DNA of 27,438 bases from Pedobacter sp. UBA1951 (GTDB lineage: Bacteria > Bacteroidota > Bacteroidia > Sphingobacteriales > Sphingobacteriaceae): positions 1-27,438 of the forward strand of contig DDEP01000041.1 of NCBI GenBank assembly GCA_002336465.1, written 5' to 3'. A model generated the notes under the pieces. That model had not been told where the DNA came from. It made no database searches and saw only the letters and a list, made by a program, of their open reading frames with translations. Below, in pieces: positions 1-7,815 of this stretch. The translations under genes and the position numbers were made by a program. Within the stretch, counting starts at the first letter, position 1. Each line of letters begins with the position of its first letter.

Positions 1-1106
1 GCTTGATCTAAATCATTCATAAGATCATCAATATGCTCTAGACCTACAGATATCCGAATTAAATTTTGCGGGGTTTTGGTATGTGGTCCTTCAACTGATG
101 CCCTGTGCTCTATTAAACTTTCAACACCGCCCAAACTGGTAGCTTGTGCAAATAAATGAACAGTATTTACAACTTTACGAGCCTGATCACTACCGCCTTT
201 AACTAAAATAGAAAGCATACCACCAAAATCTTTCATCTGTTTCTTTGCGATATGATATTGTGGATGATCCTCTAAACCGGGGTAAAATACTTGCTCTATC
301 TTGGGGTGTTTCTGTAAATATGCCGCCAATAAACGGGCATTTTCACAGTGTCCTTTTATACGGTAAGCTAGGGTCTTGATGCTCCTCAAAAGCAAAAAGC
401 AATCAAAAGGAGAGGGAACTGCACCACCTGTTTGTTGTATATTTTTAATATCTCCCCAAAAATCATCTATTTCTGCTGTAGTAAGCGATCCACCTAAAAC
501 ATCGCTGTGGCCTCCTATATATTTGGTAGTAGAATGCATTACAATATCTGCACCTAATAAAATAGGATTTTGCAAAATAGGAGATGCGAAAGTGTTATCA
601 ACCGCAAGCTTAATTTGATGCTGTTTGGCAATTTTAGAAATCCCTTCAATATCGCATACCTTTAACAAAGGGTTAGACGGTGTTTCGACCCAGATTAGTT
701 TTGTATTGTCTCTTATCTTAGCTTGTAAGAGTGCTAAATCTGTAAGGTCTATAAAATCAAAAGATAAAGTCTGTGCAAATACTGTGGTCAATTGCTTTTT
801 AAATCCCCAGTACATATCATCTGGAGCTAGGATATGTGTTCCGGGTTTTAATGCCTGAAAAATGGTCATACCTGCAACGTTTCCCGAGGCAAAAGCAGCC
901 GTGTCTTTTCCTTTTTCAAGACTGGAAAGTACTTTTTCTAGCGCACTTCGGTTAGGATTGCTTACCCTGCTATACATATGCCCTCCGGGATAACCACCAT
1001 CTTCTCCGCGATAAAAAGTTGTGGATAAACTAATGGGCATAATCACATCACTTGTTGTGCTTTTTGCAACATTTGAAGCATGTATGGCTAAGGTCTCAGG
1101 TTTCAT
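1..1106 (-). CDS. Trans-sulfuration family PLP enzyme (cystathionine gamma-synthase/lyase type), 3' end cut by window
   Basis: The reverse strand reads open from an ATG at 1106-1104 to the window edge, giving 368 codons. The protein starts MKPETLAIHASNVAKS and contains the Cys/Met-metabolism PLP-enzyme landmarks: TTFYRGEDGGYPGGHMYSR near the N-terminus with the phosphate-binding YSR, SNPNRSALE, FASGNVAGM, VETPSNPLL, the PLP-aspartate stretch AVDNTFASP, and the Schiff-base lysine K195 in HSTTKYIGGHSDV. The family is usually 380-400 residues, so only about 10-20 C-terminal residues are missing. These enzymes join or cleave cysteine and homoserine derivatives by gamma-replacement or gamma-elimination in the cytoplasm. 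Whether this one is a cystathionine gamma-synthase, a cystathionine gamma-lyase or a methionine gamma-lyase cannot be settled from sequence by eye. It is divergent from the lipoprotein gene at 1270. Confidence 0.93.
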   Translation of the reverse strand, partial: MKPETLAIHASNVAKSTTSDVIMPISLSTTFYRGEDGGYPGGHMYSRVSNPNRSALEKVLSSLEKGKDTAAFASGNVAGMTIFQALKPGTHILAPDDMYWGFKKQLTTVFAQTLSFDFIDLTDLALLQAKIRDNTKLIWVETPSNPLLKVCDIEGISKIAKQHQIKLAVDNTFASPILQNPILLGADIVMHSTTKYIGGHSDVLGGSLTTAEIDDFWGDIKNIQQTGGAVPSPFDCFLLLRSIKTLAYRIKGHCENARLLAAYLQKHPKIEQVFYPGLEDHPQYHIAKKQMKDFGGMLSILVKGGSDQARKVVNTVHLFAQATSLGGVESLIEHRASVEGPHTKTPQNLIRISVGLEHIDDLMNDLDQ

Positions 1107-1194
1107 AACAATATAAATTATTTATTTTTAGGCTTTTGAAGCAAATCTCGTTTTTTGAATTGTAAATATCACAAAATGGCAAGATTTATGTTAA

Positions 1195-1202
1195 TACATT
1201 TG
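1195..1202 (+). promoter_or_regulatory. -7 box (TACATTTG) for the lipoprotein gene
   Basis: TACATTTG matches the Bacteroidota -7 consensus TAnnTTTG exactly. No TTTG -33 box sits 19-21 bases upstream, so only half of the promoter is recognisable. The resulting 5' leader of about 60 bases contains a small perfect hairpin, TACGGT at 1228-1233 pairing with ACCGTA at 1239-1244. Confidence 0.4.
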
Positions 1203-1269
1203 CAAATAAATTAACTATTGAAATAATTACGGTATCTAACCGTAGATTAAACAACAAAATTGAAATGAT

Positions 1270-1764
1270 ATGAGAAAGTTATTTTTAGTAATCGCATTAT
1301 TCTGTACAGCATTGGTAGTAATGCAAAGTTGCTCTCCAAAAACAACGGCATCGGGTACAACAGCCGCACGTAGAGGTGATGTAAATGGAAACTGGGTATT
1401 AAATAATGTTAGTTTTGAAGGTATCCCTGAAGTGGCAGTAAGATCTTTCTTAGGTGAAACTTCTTACAAATGCTTTGTAGGTAGTACTTGGGTATTGACA
1501 AATAGTGGTAATGGTAGCTATAGTTTACCTAACAGCGCAAGTTGCAGTGCAAAAACTCAAAATATTTTCTGGTCTATGAATTCATCAGAAGGAACTTTCC
1601 AGTTTAAAAAATTATACGAAGGCGACAAAGCTAAAAATGTAACAGAAGGTTACCGTTTAGAATTGAGCAGTTCAACCAGCGACATGTTGGTGTTGAAATC
1701 GCCAATTGAATACAGCGGTAGAACAGCCTATATCGTTTTAACATTTAACAAGGCTATGAAATAA
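1270..1764 (+). CDS. Small SpII lipoprotein, lipocalin-like
   Basis: This 164-residue protein starts MRKLFLVIALFCTALVVMQSC. The charged start, hydrophobic core and lipobox-like VMQSC with the acylated cysteine at position 21 mark it as an exported lipoprotein. The mature part begins with a low-complexity linker rich in Thr, Ala and Ser. It continues with GNWVLNNVSFEGIP and several alternating beta-strand-like stretches, with two cysteines (in YKCF and SASC) that could form a disulfide. The length and the WVLNNV opening resemble the small lipocalin-like lipoproteins of Bacteroidota, but no ligand can be inferred. It is monocistronic, between its own -7 box and a strong terminator. The strong isolated expression signals suggest an abundant envelope protein. 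Confidence 0.85.
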   Translation: MRKLFLVIALFCTALVVMQSCSPKTTASGTTAARRGDVNGNWVLNNVSFEGIPEVAVRSFLGETSYKCFVGSTWVLTNSGNGSYSLPNSASCSAKTQNIFWSMNSSEGTFQFKKLYEGDKAKNVTEGYRLELSSSTSDMLVLKSPIEYSGRTAYIVLTFNKAMK

Positions 1765-1786
1765 TGATCATAATTTAAATATATTA

Positions 1787-1818
1787 GAAGAGGGTGTTTT
1801 TTTAGAGCACCCTTTTTT
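1787..1818 (+). terminator. Intrinsic terminator after the lipoprotein gene
   Basis: GGGTG (1792-1796) pairs with CACCC (1808-1812). The stem is extended by AAGA on the left and TTTT on the right, and a run of six T follows. It lies about 25 bases after the stop codon. Confidence 0.8.
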
Positions 1819-1878
1819 ATTTCAGGTGCATATTGATGAATTAGCTATGTTTTTACAAGAAAATGATGTTCAATATCG

Positions 1879-1886
1879 TACTTTTG
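1879..1886 (+). promoter_or_regulatory. -7 box (TACTTTTG) for mqnE
   Basis: TACTTTTG matches TAnnTTTG exactly and ends 22 bases before the TTG start of mqnE, so the leader would be only about 15 bases. No clear TTTG -33 box is visible at the right distance. Confidence 0.45.
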
Positions 1887-1908
1887 CATTAATCAAAATT
1901 CTAAAAAA

Positions 1909-3093
1909 TTGCAGACATTAGATATCTTACTCAGCAATAGCAGCTTAGACCCTAACTTAAAAGCAATAGCGCAAAAAGTAAAAAACAACGAACGTATTAC
2001 GTTTGATGAAGGTGTTTATCTGTATGAAAAAGCAGAACTGTCTTATCTTGGCATTCTTGCAAATTACATCAGAGAGCAAAAGCATGGGGATAGAACCTAT
2101 TTTAACAGGAATTTCCATATAGAACCTACCAATATCTGTGTGTACGATTGTAAGTTCTGTTCATATAGCCGTATGATCAAACAGCGTGAAGAAGGATGGG
2201 AAATGGATGTTGATGGTATGATAGACATCTTAAAGAAATACGATAACGAACCTGTAACAGAAGTACACATAACAGGAGGAGTAGTACCAAAACAGAATCT
2301 TGAGTTTTATTCAGAATTTTTCAAAAGAGCAAAAGCACATCGTCCTGATTTACATATTAAAGCTTTAACCCCGGTAGAATACTACTATATCTTTAAAAAG
2401 GCTAAATTAACGCATTATGATGGGATGAAGCACCTTAAAGAAGCAGGACTAGATTCTATGCCTGGCGGTGGTGCAGAGATTTTCCATCCTGAAATAAGGC
2501 AACAGATAGCGGCTGATAAATGTACGGCTGAGCAATGGTTAGATATACACGAACAAGCGCATAAATTAGGTATGCGTTCTAATGCTACCATGCTTTATGG
2601 TCATATAGAACAATTTTGGCATCGTATAGATCATATGGAGCAGTTACGTCAATTACAGGATAAAACCGGAGGTTTTCAGGCTTTTATACCGCTTAAATTC
2701 CGCAATCAGAATAACCAGATGAGCAACGTACCTGAGGTTTCGGTAATAGAAGACCTTAGAAATTATGCTATCGCCCGTATATACCTAGATAATTTTGATC
2801 ATATTAAAGCTTATTGGGCTATGATCAGTAGAGAAACGGCACAACTAAGTTTAAATTTTGGGGTAGATGACATAGACGGTACCCTTGATGATACCACTAA
2901 GATTTATTCAATGGCTGGTGCCGAAGAGCAAACTCCTGCTATGAGTACAAAAGAATTGGTAGACCTGATCAAGCATGTTAACCGTAAACCTATTGAACGT
3001 GATACGCTCTACAACGTGGTTACCGATTATACAGATGTGGTTTTTGAAGAAGATAATAAACCTTCTTATTATAAACTACCTGTTGTAAACTAA
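1909..3093 (+). CDS. mqnE: Aminofutalosine synthase MqnE (radical SAM)
   Basis: This 394-residue radical-SAM enzyme carries the cluster motif CVYDCKFC (Cys77, Cys81, Cys84) after the conserved FHIEPTNI. It also has EVHITGG, SMPGGGAEIF, ADKCTAEQW, RSNATMLYGHIE and GFQAFIPLKFRN, which are the signature blocks of MqnE. The enzyme adds an adenosyl radical to 3-[(1-carboxyvinyl)oxy]benzoate to make aminofutalosine, the second step of the futalosine route to menaquinone. The substrate is made by MqnA, encoded two genes downstream. The start is a TTG at 1909: the frame has a stop at 1864-1866 and no ATG or GTG between, and the N-terminus MQTLDILLSN fits the family length. The sister enzyme MqnC shares the fold, but the GGGAEIF and YGHIE blocks favour MqnE. 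Confidence 0.95.
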   Translation: MQTLDILLSNSSLDPNLKAIAQKVKNNERITFDEGVYLYEKAELSYLGILANYIREQKHGDRTYFNRNFHIEPTNICVYDCKFCSYSRMIKQREEGWEMDVDGMIDILKKYDNEPVTEVHITGGVVPKQNLEFYSEFFKRAKAHRPDLHIKALTPVEYYYIFKKAKLTHYDGMKHLKEAGLDSMPGGGAEIFHPEIRQQIAADKCTAEQWLDIHEQAHKLGMRSNATMLYGHIEQFWHRIDHMEQLRQLQDKTGGFQAFIPLKFRNQNNQMSNVPEVSVIEDLRNYAIARIYLDNFDHIKAYWAMISRETAQLSLNFGVDDIDGTLDDTTKIYSMAGAEEQTPAMSTKELVDLIKHVNRKPIERDTLYNVVTDYTDVVFEEDNKPSYYKLPVVN

Positions 3094-3147
3094 TCGCTGT
3101 TTTCGATAAAACTCATTAGCATTCAATTCGCAATTCAATCTTCTTAA

Positions 3148-3774
3148 ATGAAAGAACTTTATATTATTCGTCATGGTGAAACCGATTTAAACAAACAAGG
3201 AATCATACAAGGACGTGGTATAAATTCTGATTTGAATGAAACAGGAAGGTTGCAGGCAACAGCATTCTTTTACAGGTATAAAGATATCCCTTTCGATAAA
3301 ATTTATACTTCCTCTTTAAAAAGAACTCATCAAACTGTAAAGCAGTTTATAGATATGGGTATTCCATGGCAGCAATTAAGTGGCTTAGACGAGTTAGGGT
3401 GGGGAGAATGGGAAGGCAAGCCAAGTACTCCAGAATCTATCGTGGTTTTTAAGAAAATAGCTGAAGAATGGCAATCTGCCAATTACGATGCAAAATTTGC
3501 TGGGGGAGAAAGCCCTAATGATGTACTGTTTCGCTTAAAACCCGCAATAGAAGAAATAAAAAGTCATGCTGAAGAGCAACGTGTTTTAATGTGCATACAC
3601 GGAAGGGTAATGCGTATTTTATTGTGCTACCTGCTCAATAAACCTCTAGCAGAAATGGCCGATTTTCCTCATCAGAATACGACACTTTATAGGCTTAAAC
3701 TCTCAGAAAGTGGTCAATTTATCTTAATTGATTTTAACAATACCGAACATTTAATTAGTGAAATACGTGAATAA
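3148..3774 (+). CDS. Histidine phosphatase family protein (phosphoglycerate-mutase-like)
   Basis: The 208-residue protein begins MKELYIIRHGETDLNKQG. RHGE at residues 8-11 supplies the phospho-accepting His9. Other family residues are Arg59 in SSLKRT, the acidic DELGWGEWEG around 81-90, and the second catalytic His151 in CIHGRVMRIL. The family hydrolyses small phospho-compounds (CobC-like alpha-ribazole phosphatases, GpmB-like enzymes), and the substrate cannot be read from the sequence. It lies 54 bases after mqnE, and its last codons overlap the start of mqnA, so it is almost certainly co-transcribed and translationally coupled with menaquinone genes. No phosphatase step is part of the standard futalosine pathway, so its role there is open. 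Confidence 0.88.
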   Translation: MKELYIIRHGETDLNKQGIIQGRGINSDLNETGRLQATAFFYRYKDIPFDKIYTSSLKRTHQTVKQFIDMGIPWQQLSGLDELGWGEWEGKPSTPESIVVFKKIAEEWQSANYDAKFAGGESPNDVLFRLKPAIEEIKSHAEEQRVLMCIHGRVMRILLCYLLNKPLAEMADFPHQNTTLYRLKLSESGQFILIDFNNTEHLISEIRE

Positions 3775-4492
3775 AATAAAAATATCATCAGTTTCTTATA
3801 CCAACAGCAAGCCATTTGTATATGGCCTACAGCATTCTGATCTGATCAATCAAATAGATTTAAGTTTAGATATCCCTTCAGATTGTGCGACAAAACTTAT
3901 TGATGATAAAGTAGATATTGGTTTAATCCCAGTAGCTGCAATTCCCTTTGTACCCAATGCCAATATCATTGGCTCTTATTGTATAGGTTCTGTTGGAGCG
4001 GTAGATTCTGTATTCATTTTTTCAAATTTACCGATAGAAGAGGTACGTACGGTTAAACTTGATCTGCAATCAAGAACCTCTAATAATCTTGCAAAAGTTC
4101 TATTGAAATTTCATTTTAAAAAAGAGGTAGAATTTACCACAGATGTTGACGCAGATACTGATGCTTTGGTATTGATCGGCGACAGAACTTTTGGTAAAAA
4201 GGCAATATATCCTTTTGCTTATGATATGGGTAAAGAGTGGATGGATTTTACAGGCTTACCTTTTATGTATGCGGCATGGGTAGCTAACAAAAAAATTCCC
4301 GAAAGCTTTGTAAAAGAGTTTGATAAAGCGTTATTGATGGGATTAGATTACAGAGAGCAGTTGATCAATGAATTACCCACTGTTACCGGCATTGACTTAC
4401 ATGATTACCTAATGCATAAGCTCGATTTTACGCTTACAGAAGAAAAACTTAAGGCAAAAGACTTGTTCTTAAAGTTAATTACCGAATTATAA
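3767..4492 (+). CDS. mqnA: Chorismate dehydratase MqnA
   Basis: The protein opens NKIKISSVSYTNSKPFVYGL, the standard N-terminus of MqnA, and continues with a periplasmic-binding-protein-like fold (IPSDCATKLIDDKVDIGLIPVAA in pieces, then DRTFGKKA, FTGLPFMYAAWVANK). MqnA dehydrates chorismate to 3-[(1-carboxyvinyl)oxy]benzoate, the substrate of MqnE upstream. Two in-frame GTG codons could start it, at 3758 and 3767. The second places NKIKISS directly after the start Met as in relatives, so it is preferred. Either start overlaps the end of the phosphatase gene, implying coupled translation. The length, about 241 residues, is close to the family norm. MqnB, MqnC and MqnD are not in this window. 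Confidence 0.92.
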   Translation: MNKIKISSVSYTNSKPFVYGLQHSDLINQIDLSLDIPSDCATKLIDDKVDIGLIPVAAIPFVPNANIIGSYCIGSVGAVDSVFIFSNLPIEEVRTVKLDLQSRTSNNLAKVLLKFHFKKEVEFTTDVDADTDALVLIGDRTFGKKAIYPFAYDMGKEWMDFTGLPFMYAAWVANKKIPESFVKEFDKALLMGLDYREQLINELPTVTGIDLHDYLMHKLDFTLTEEKLKAKDLFLKLITEL

Positions 4493-4506
4493 AATGATGG
4501 TTCATC

Positions 4507-4527
4507 ATGCTGAACTCGTTTCAGCAT
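4507..4527. repeat. REP-like palindrome, single arm
   Basis: ATGCTGAA (4507-4514) and TTCAGCAT (4520-4527) form an 8-bp perfect stem with a 5-base loop, followed by CTT. The sequence resembles the arms of the element at 12753-12815 and the copy at 11579-11599. It sits between the mqnA stop codon and the shared terminator. Confidence 0.6.
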
Positions 4528-4537
4528 CTTATCCAAT

Positions 4538-4570
4538 AAAAAAGCCCTGAAACAATTTCAGGGCTTTTTT
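4538..4570. terminator. Bidirectional terminator between mqnA and the phosphohexomutase gene
   Basis: A perfect 15-bp stem, AAAAAAGCCCTGAAA against TTTCAGGGCTTTTTT, with a CAA loop. A-run and T-run flanks make it work in both directions, as expected between convergent genes. Confidence 0.93.
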
Positions 4571-4593
4571 GGTATTTCTTTAAGAACTTATAC

Positions 4594-6327
4594 CTAAGCC
4601 TGAAGATCGGCCATGATACTTTTAATGGTATTATTCAGTTCTATTTCTGTATTTTCAAAATCCTCTGCTTTGCTTAAAGGAGCTTGAACGCTGCAATAGA
4701 ATTTTATTTTCGGTTCTGTACCACTCGGTCTCGCAGATACCACATAGCCATCTTCTGTTATAAATTGCAAAACATCTGATTTGGGGAATCCTAAGTTGTT
4801 TACTTGACCACTTACTAAATCTGTTTCTTTATCTAACTCGTAATCTTTAAGCTTGATCACTTTAGAACCTCCAAGGCTTAGTGGTGTATGATCTCTAAAT
4901 TTCATCATCATTGCCTTGATTTCTTCTGCACCTGATTTACCTTTTCTGGTAATAGAAACCAAGTCTTCTTTGTACATGCCATATTCTACGTACATATTGA
5001 TCATAGCTTGATACAAGCTGCTACCTTTATCGGCATAAAAAGCAGCCATTTCGGCTATAAAAGCACAAGAAACTACTGCATCTTTATCTCGTACCAAATC
5101 ACCAATAAGATAACCATAGCTTTCTTCGCCACCTGCAATAAATTTCTTTTTGCCTTCAAGGCTGGTTATTAAACTGCCAATCCATTTAAAACCGGTTAAG
5201 GTACTAAAATATTCTACGCCTTTTTTCTTACAAATAGCTTCAATAAGTCCTGTGGTTACAACAGTAGAAATCACATACTCATTGCCTGTCAGTTTTCCTT
5301 TCTCCTGCCATGCAGTAAGAATGTAATTGATCAATAAACTTCCTGTTTGGTTACCATTTAATAAAATAAACTCACCTTTATTGTTTTTAACTGCTATGCC
5401 CACACGATCGGCATCAGGATCGGTAGCTAAAACCAAGTCGGCATCTATCGCTTTAGCCTTATCCATGGCTAAAGTCATTGCTTCCTTTTCTTCAGGGTTA
5501 GGATAAACCACGGTTGGGAAATTGCCATCGGGTTTACTTTGCTCTTCTACAATGCTCACATTGGTAAAACCAAAACTTTGCAAAGCCTTAGGAACCAAAG
5601 TGATTCCAGTTCCGTGTATAGGAGAATAAACTATTTTTAAGTCTTTTTGGCGTTTTATGGCATCCTGCGAAACAGATAGCTCGGTAATCTTATCGATATA
5701 CAATTCATCCATTTCTTCGCCTATAAATTTGATGTTCGCTTCGTTTCTGTCAAACTTTACTTCATCAATAGACTTAATCGCAGCAACCTCTGCCATCACA
5801 AGCTTATCATCTGGAGAAGTAAATTGTCCACCGTCTTCGCCATAAGCTTTGTAACCATTGTATTCTTTTGGGTTATGAGATGCGGTTAACATTACACCAC
5901 TTTTACACCCAAGCTCCCTAATAGTAAAAGACAACAGGGGAGTAGGTCTTAAGGCTGTAAAAAAATGTACCTCTATACCGTTTGCAGAAAATACATCAGC
6001 AGTAATTTGCGCAAAATAATCAGAATTGTTTCTGCTGTCATGAGAAATAGCTACACTGATTTTTTGCCCCGGATATTTTTTTAATAAATAATTAGATAAG
6101 CCCTGAGTTGCTGTACCTATAGTATATTTATTCATTCGGTTAGATCCTACGCCCATAATACCACGTAGTCCTCCCGTACCAAACTCCAAATCTTTATAAA
6201 AAGCATCTGTGAGTTCGGTGTTTTCATTTTTTTCTAATAATGATCTTATTTGGTTTTTGGTGTCTAAATCATAGTTACCATTTAACCATTGATTTATCCT
6301 TGTTTCAGTAGATTGGTCTAATTGCAT
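4594..6327 (-). CDS. Phosphoglucomutase/phosphomannomutase (alpha-D-phosphohexomutase)
   Basis: This 577-residue cytoplasmic enzyme moves phosphate between C6 and C1 of hexoses (glucose, possibly mannose), feeding glycogen, nucleotide-sugar and envelope synthesis. All four family signatures are present in order: the active-site serine loop TASHNPKEYNGYK (Ser150), the Mg-binding DPDADR at 303-308, the sugar-specificity loop GGEESYG at 398-404, and the phosphate-binding RPSGTEPK at 532-539. GLRGIMGVGSNRMN near residue 53 is the conserved N-terminal block. The length matches the long Firmicutes/Bacteroidota type (PgcA-like) rather than short AlgC types. The ATG at 6327 follows a non-coding gap, and the gene converges on mqnA across a shared terminator. 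Confidence 0.93.
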   Translation of the reverse strand: MQLDQSTETRINQWLNGNYDLDTKNQIRSLLEKNENTELTDAFYKDLEFGTGGLRGIMGVGSNRMNKYTIGTATQGLSNYLLKKYPGQKISVAISHDSRNNSDYFAQITADVFSANGIEVHFFTALRPTPLLSFTIRELGCKSGVMLTASHNPKEYNGYKAYGEDGGQFTSPDDKLVMAEVAAIKSIDEVKFDRNEANIKFIGEEMDELYIDKITELSVSQDAIKRQKDLKIVYSPIHGTGITLVPKALQSFGFTNVSIVEEQSKPDGNFPTVVYPNPEEKEAMTLAMDKAKAIDADLVLATDPDADRVGIAVKNNKGEFILLNGNQTGSLLINYILTAWQEKGKLTGNEYVISTVVTTGLIEAICKKKGVEYFSTLTGFKWIGSLITSLEGKKKFIAGGEESYGYLIGDLVRDKDAVVSCAFIAEMAAFYADKGSSLYQAMINMYVEYGMYKEDLVSITRKGKSGAEEIKAMMMKFRDHTPLSLGGSKVIKLKDYELDKETDLVSGQVNNLGFPKSDVLQFITEDGYVVSARPSGTEPKIKFYCSVQAPLSKAEDFENTEIELNNTIKSIMADLQA

Positions 6328-6398
6328 TTTGATATCTTTTTACACAAAATCAGTTTAACAACAAATTTTAATCGGTTTGAAATAACGAACAAGTATAT

Positions 6399-6500
6399 AT
6401 GCCATACTTTATTTTGCTAATCCTGATGATTTTAGCAGGCTTTTACTTAATTTCACGCCCCGATTACAATATTAATAAAAATACCCATTCCTTACTTTAA
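6399..6500 (+). CDS. Putative 33-residue single-pass membrane peptide upstream of lysC
   Basis: An ATG at 6399 opens 33 codons ending in TAA at 6498-6500, two bases before the lysC start. The peptide begins MPYFILLILMILAGFYLISR, one hydrophobic helix followed by arginine, and ends in a short polar tail (PDYNINKNTHSLL). The fit to the space before lysC and the positive-inside-like RP after the helix favour a real small gene. No clear ribosome-binding site or conserved motif supports it, and an AT-rich leader could give such an ORF by chance. No function is assigned. If it is translated it would be co-translated with lysC, possibly as a leader. Confidence 0.4.
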   Translation: MPYFILLILMILAGFYLISRPDYNINKNTHSLL

Positions 6501-6502
6501 AA

Positions 6503-7813
6503 ATGAAAATATTAAAATTTGGAGGCACCTCAGTCGGTAGCCCCGAGCGCATGAAAAAACTGCTCGATATCATAAACACAAACGAGCGTCAAATTGTTGT
6601 ATTATCAGCTGTATCAGGAACAACCAACAGTCTGGTAGAAATCGCTACTGCGTTACTAAAGGAAGATAAGAAGAAGGGTATTGATCTTATTAACCATTTA
6701 TATAAGAAGTACAACGAATTTGTAATTGAACTGCTGCCAGAAGGCGATTTTAGAGAACAAGGACAAGAAGTAGTGGATTATCATTTTAATTTCCTGCTTG
6801 ATTTAGCCAACAATCTATTTACTTCTATTGAAGAAAAAGTTGTTTTGGCGCAAGGCGAGCTTTTATCAACTACTTTATACCATGTGTACCTGAAATCTAT
6901 CGATGTACCTTCTGTATTATTGCCAGCGTTAGATTTCATGAAAATAGATGAAGATAATGAACCTGTTATCCCTTATACTACAAAGCATTTAACGCCCTTA
7001 CTTGAAGCACACCCTAATAACAATCTGTTTATTACACAAGGGTATATTTGCAGGAACAGCTTTGGTGAAATAGACAATTTGCGCCGCGGAGGAAGTGATT
7101 ATACCGCTTCTTTATTGGGAGCAGCTATATTAGCCGAAGAAGTACAAATCTGGACAGATATAGACGGTATGCACAATAACGACCCTCGTATTGTTAAAGG
7201 TACCAAGCCTATTGCTCAGCTTTCATTTGATGAAGCCGCAGAGTTGGCTTATTTCGGTGCCAAAATATTGCATCCTCAGTCTGTTTTTCCTGCTCAAAAA
7301 TACAAGATACCTGTACGTTTGCTAAATACCATGGAACCAGAAGCTTTTGGTACCCTGATCAGCAATGAGAGTGAAAGTGGTAAAATCAAATCTATTGCAG
7401 CTAAAGATGGTATCATTGCTATTAAGATCCACTCGAGCCGAATGTTACTTGCCTACGGTTTCTTAAGAAAAGTATTTGAGATATTTGAACGCTATAAAAC
7501 ACCTATTGATATGATCACAACCTCTGAGGTTGCTGTATCTCTAACTGTAGATGTTACCGATCATTTAGATGAAATTACCAACGAACTCAAAGCATTTGGT
7601 TCTGTAGAAATAGACAAGGATCTTACCATAGTTTGTGTTGTAGGCGATTTTGGAGCCGAAACTCATGGTTATGCTGCCAAAGTTTTAGATTCAATTAAAC
7701 ATATTCCGGTACGGATGATTTCTTACGGCGGTAGTAATTACAATATATCGTTATTGGTAAGAACTGAAGATAAAGTGGAAGTATTGAGGAGTTTACACAA
7801 CCGTATTTTTTAA
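6503..7813 (+). CDS. lysC: Aspartate kinase (monofunctional, ACT-regulated)
   Basis: This 436-residue protein phosphorylates aspartate, the first step towards lysine, diaminopimelate, threonine and methionine. KFGGTSVGS at residues 5-13 is the nucleotide-binding signature. RRGGSDYTASLLGAA (from about 194) and WTDIDGMHNNDPRIV (217-231) complete the kinase domain. The remaining 150 or so residues (from about 290) form the regulatory ACT region, including PIDMITTSEVAVSLTVD. There is no homoserine dehydrogenase domain, so it is not a ThrA-type fusion. It is followed by lysA with only a 46-codon antisense ORF between them. Lysine and/or threonine feedback through the ACT domains is expected from the family but not visible directly. 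Confidence 0.95.
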   Translation: MKILKFGGTSVGSPERMKKLLDIINTNERQIVVLSAVSGTTNSLVEIATALLKEDKKKGIDLINHLYKKYNEFVIELLPEGDFREQGQEVVDYHFNFLLDLANNLFTSIEEKVVLAQGELLSTTLYHVYLKSIDVPSVLLPALDFMKIDEDNEPVIPYTTKHLTPLLEAHPNNNLFITQGYICRNSFGEIDNLRRGGSDYTASLLGAAILAEEVQIWTDIDGMHNNDPRIVKGTKPIAQLSFDEAAELAYFGAKILHPQSVFPAQKYKIPVRLLNTMEPEAFGTLISNESESGKIKSIAAKDGIIAIKIHSSRMLLAYGFLRKVFEIFERYKTPIDMITTSEVAVSLTVDVTDHLDEITNELKAFGSVEIDKDLTIVCVVGDFGAETHGYAAKVLDSIKHIPVRMISYGGSNYNISLLVRTEDKVEVLRSLHNRIF

Positions 7814-7815
7814 CT

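Noticed and set aside
376..858. Two plus-strand ORFs of 80 and 77 codons
   Set aside because: They are antisense to the trans-sulfuration enzyme, which reads through the whole interval with all family motifs; neither resembles a protein.
1235..1250. Inverted 11-base match between the lipoprotein leader and 15689-15700 (CTACGGTTAGA)
   Set aside because: Matches of this length are expected many times by chance in 27 kb of AT-rich DNA.
6345..6400. Promoters for lysC or the phosphohexomutase gene
   Set aside because: TTTG words and TAnnTTTG-like words occur, but never at 19-21 base spacing.
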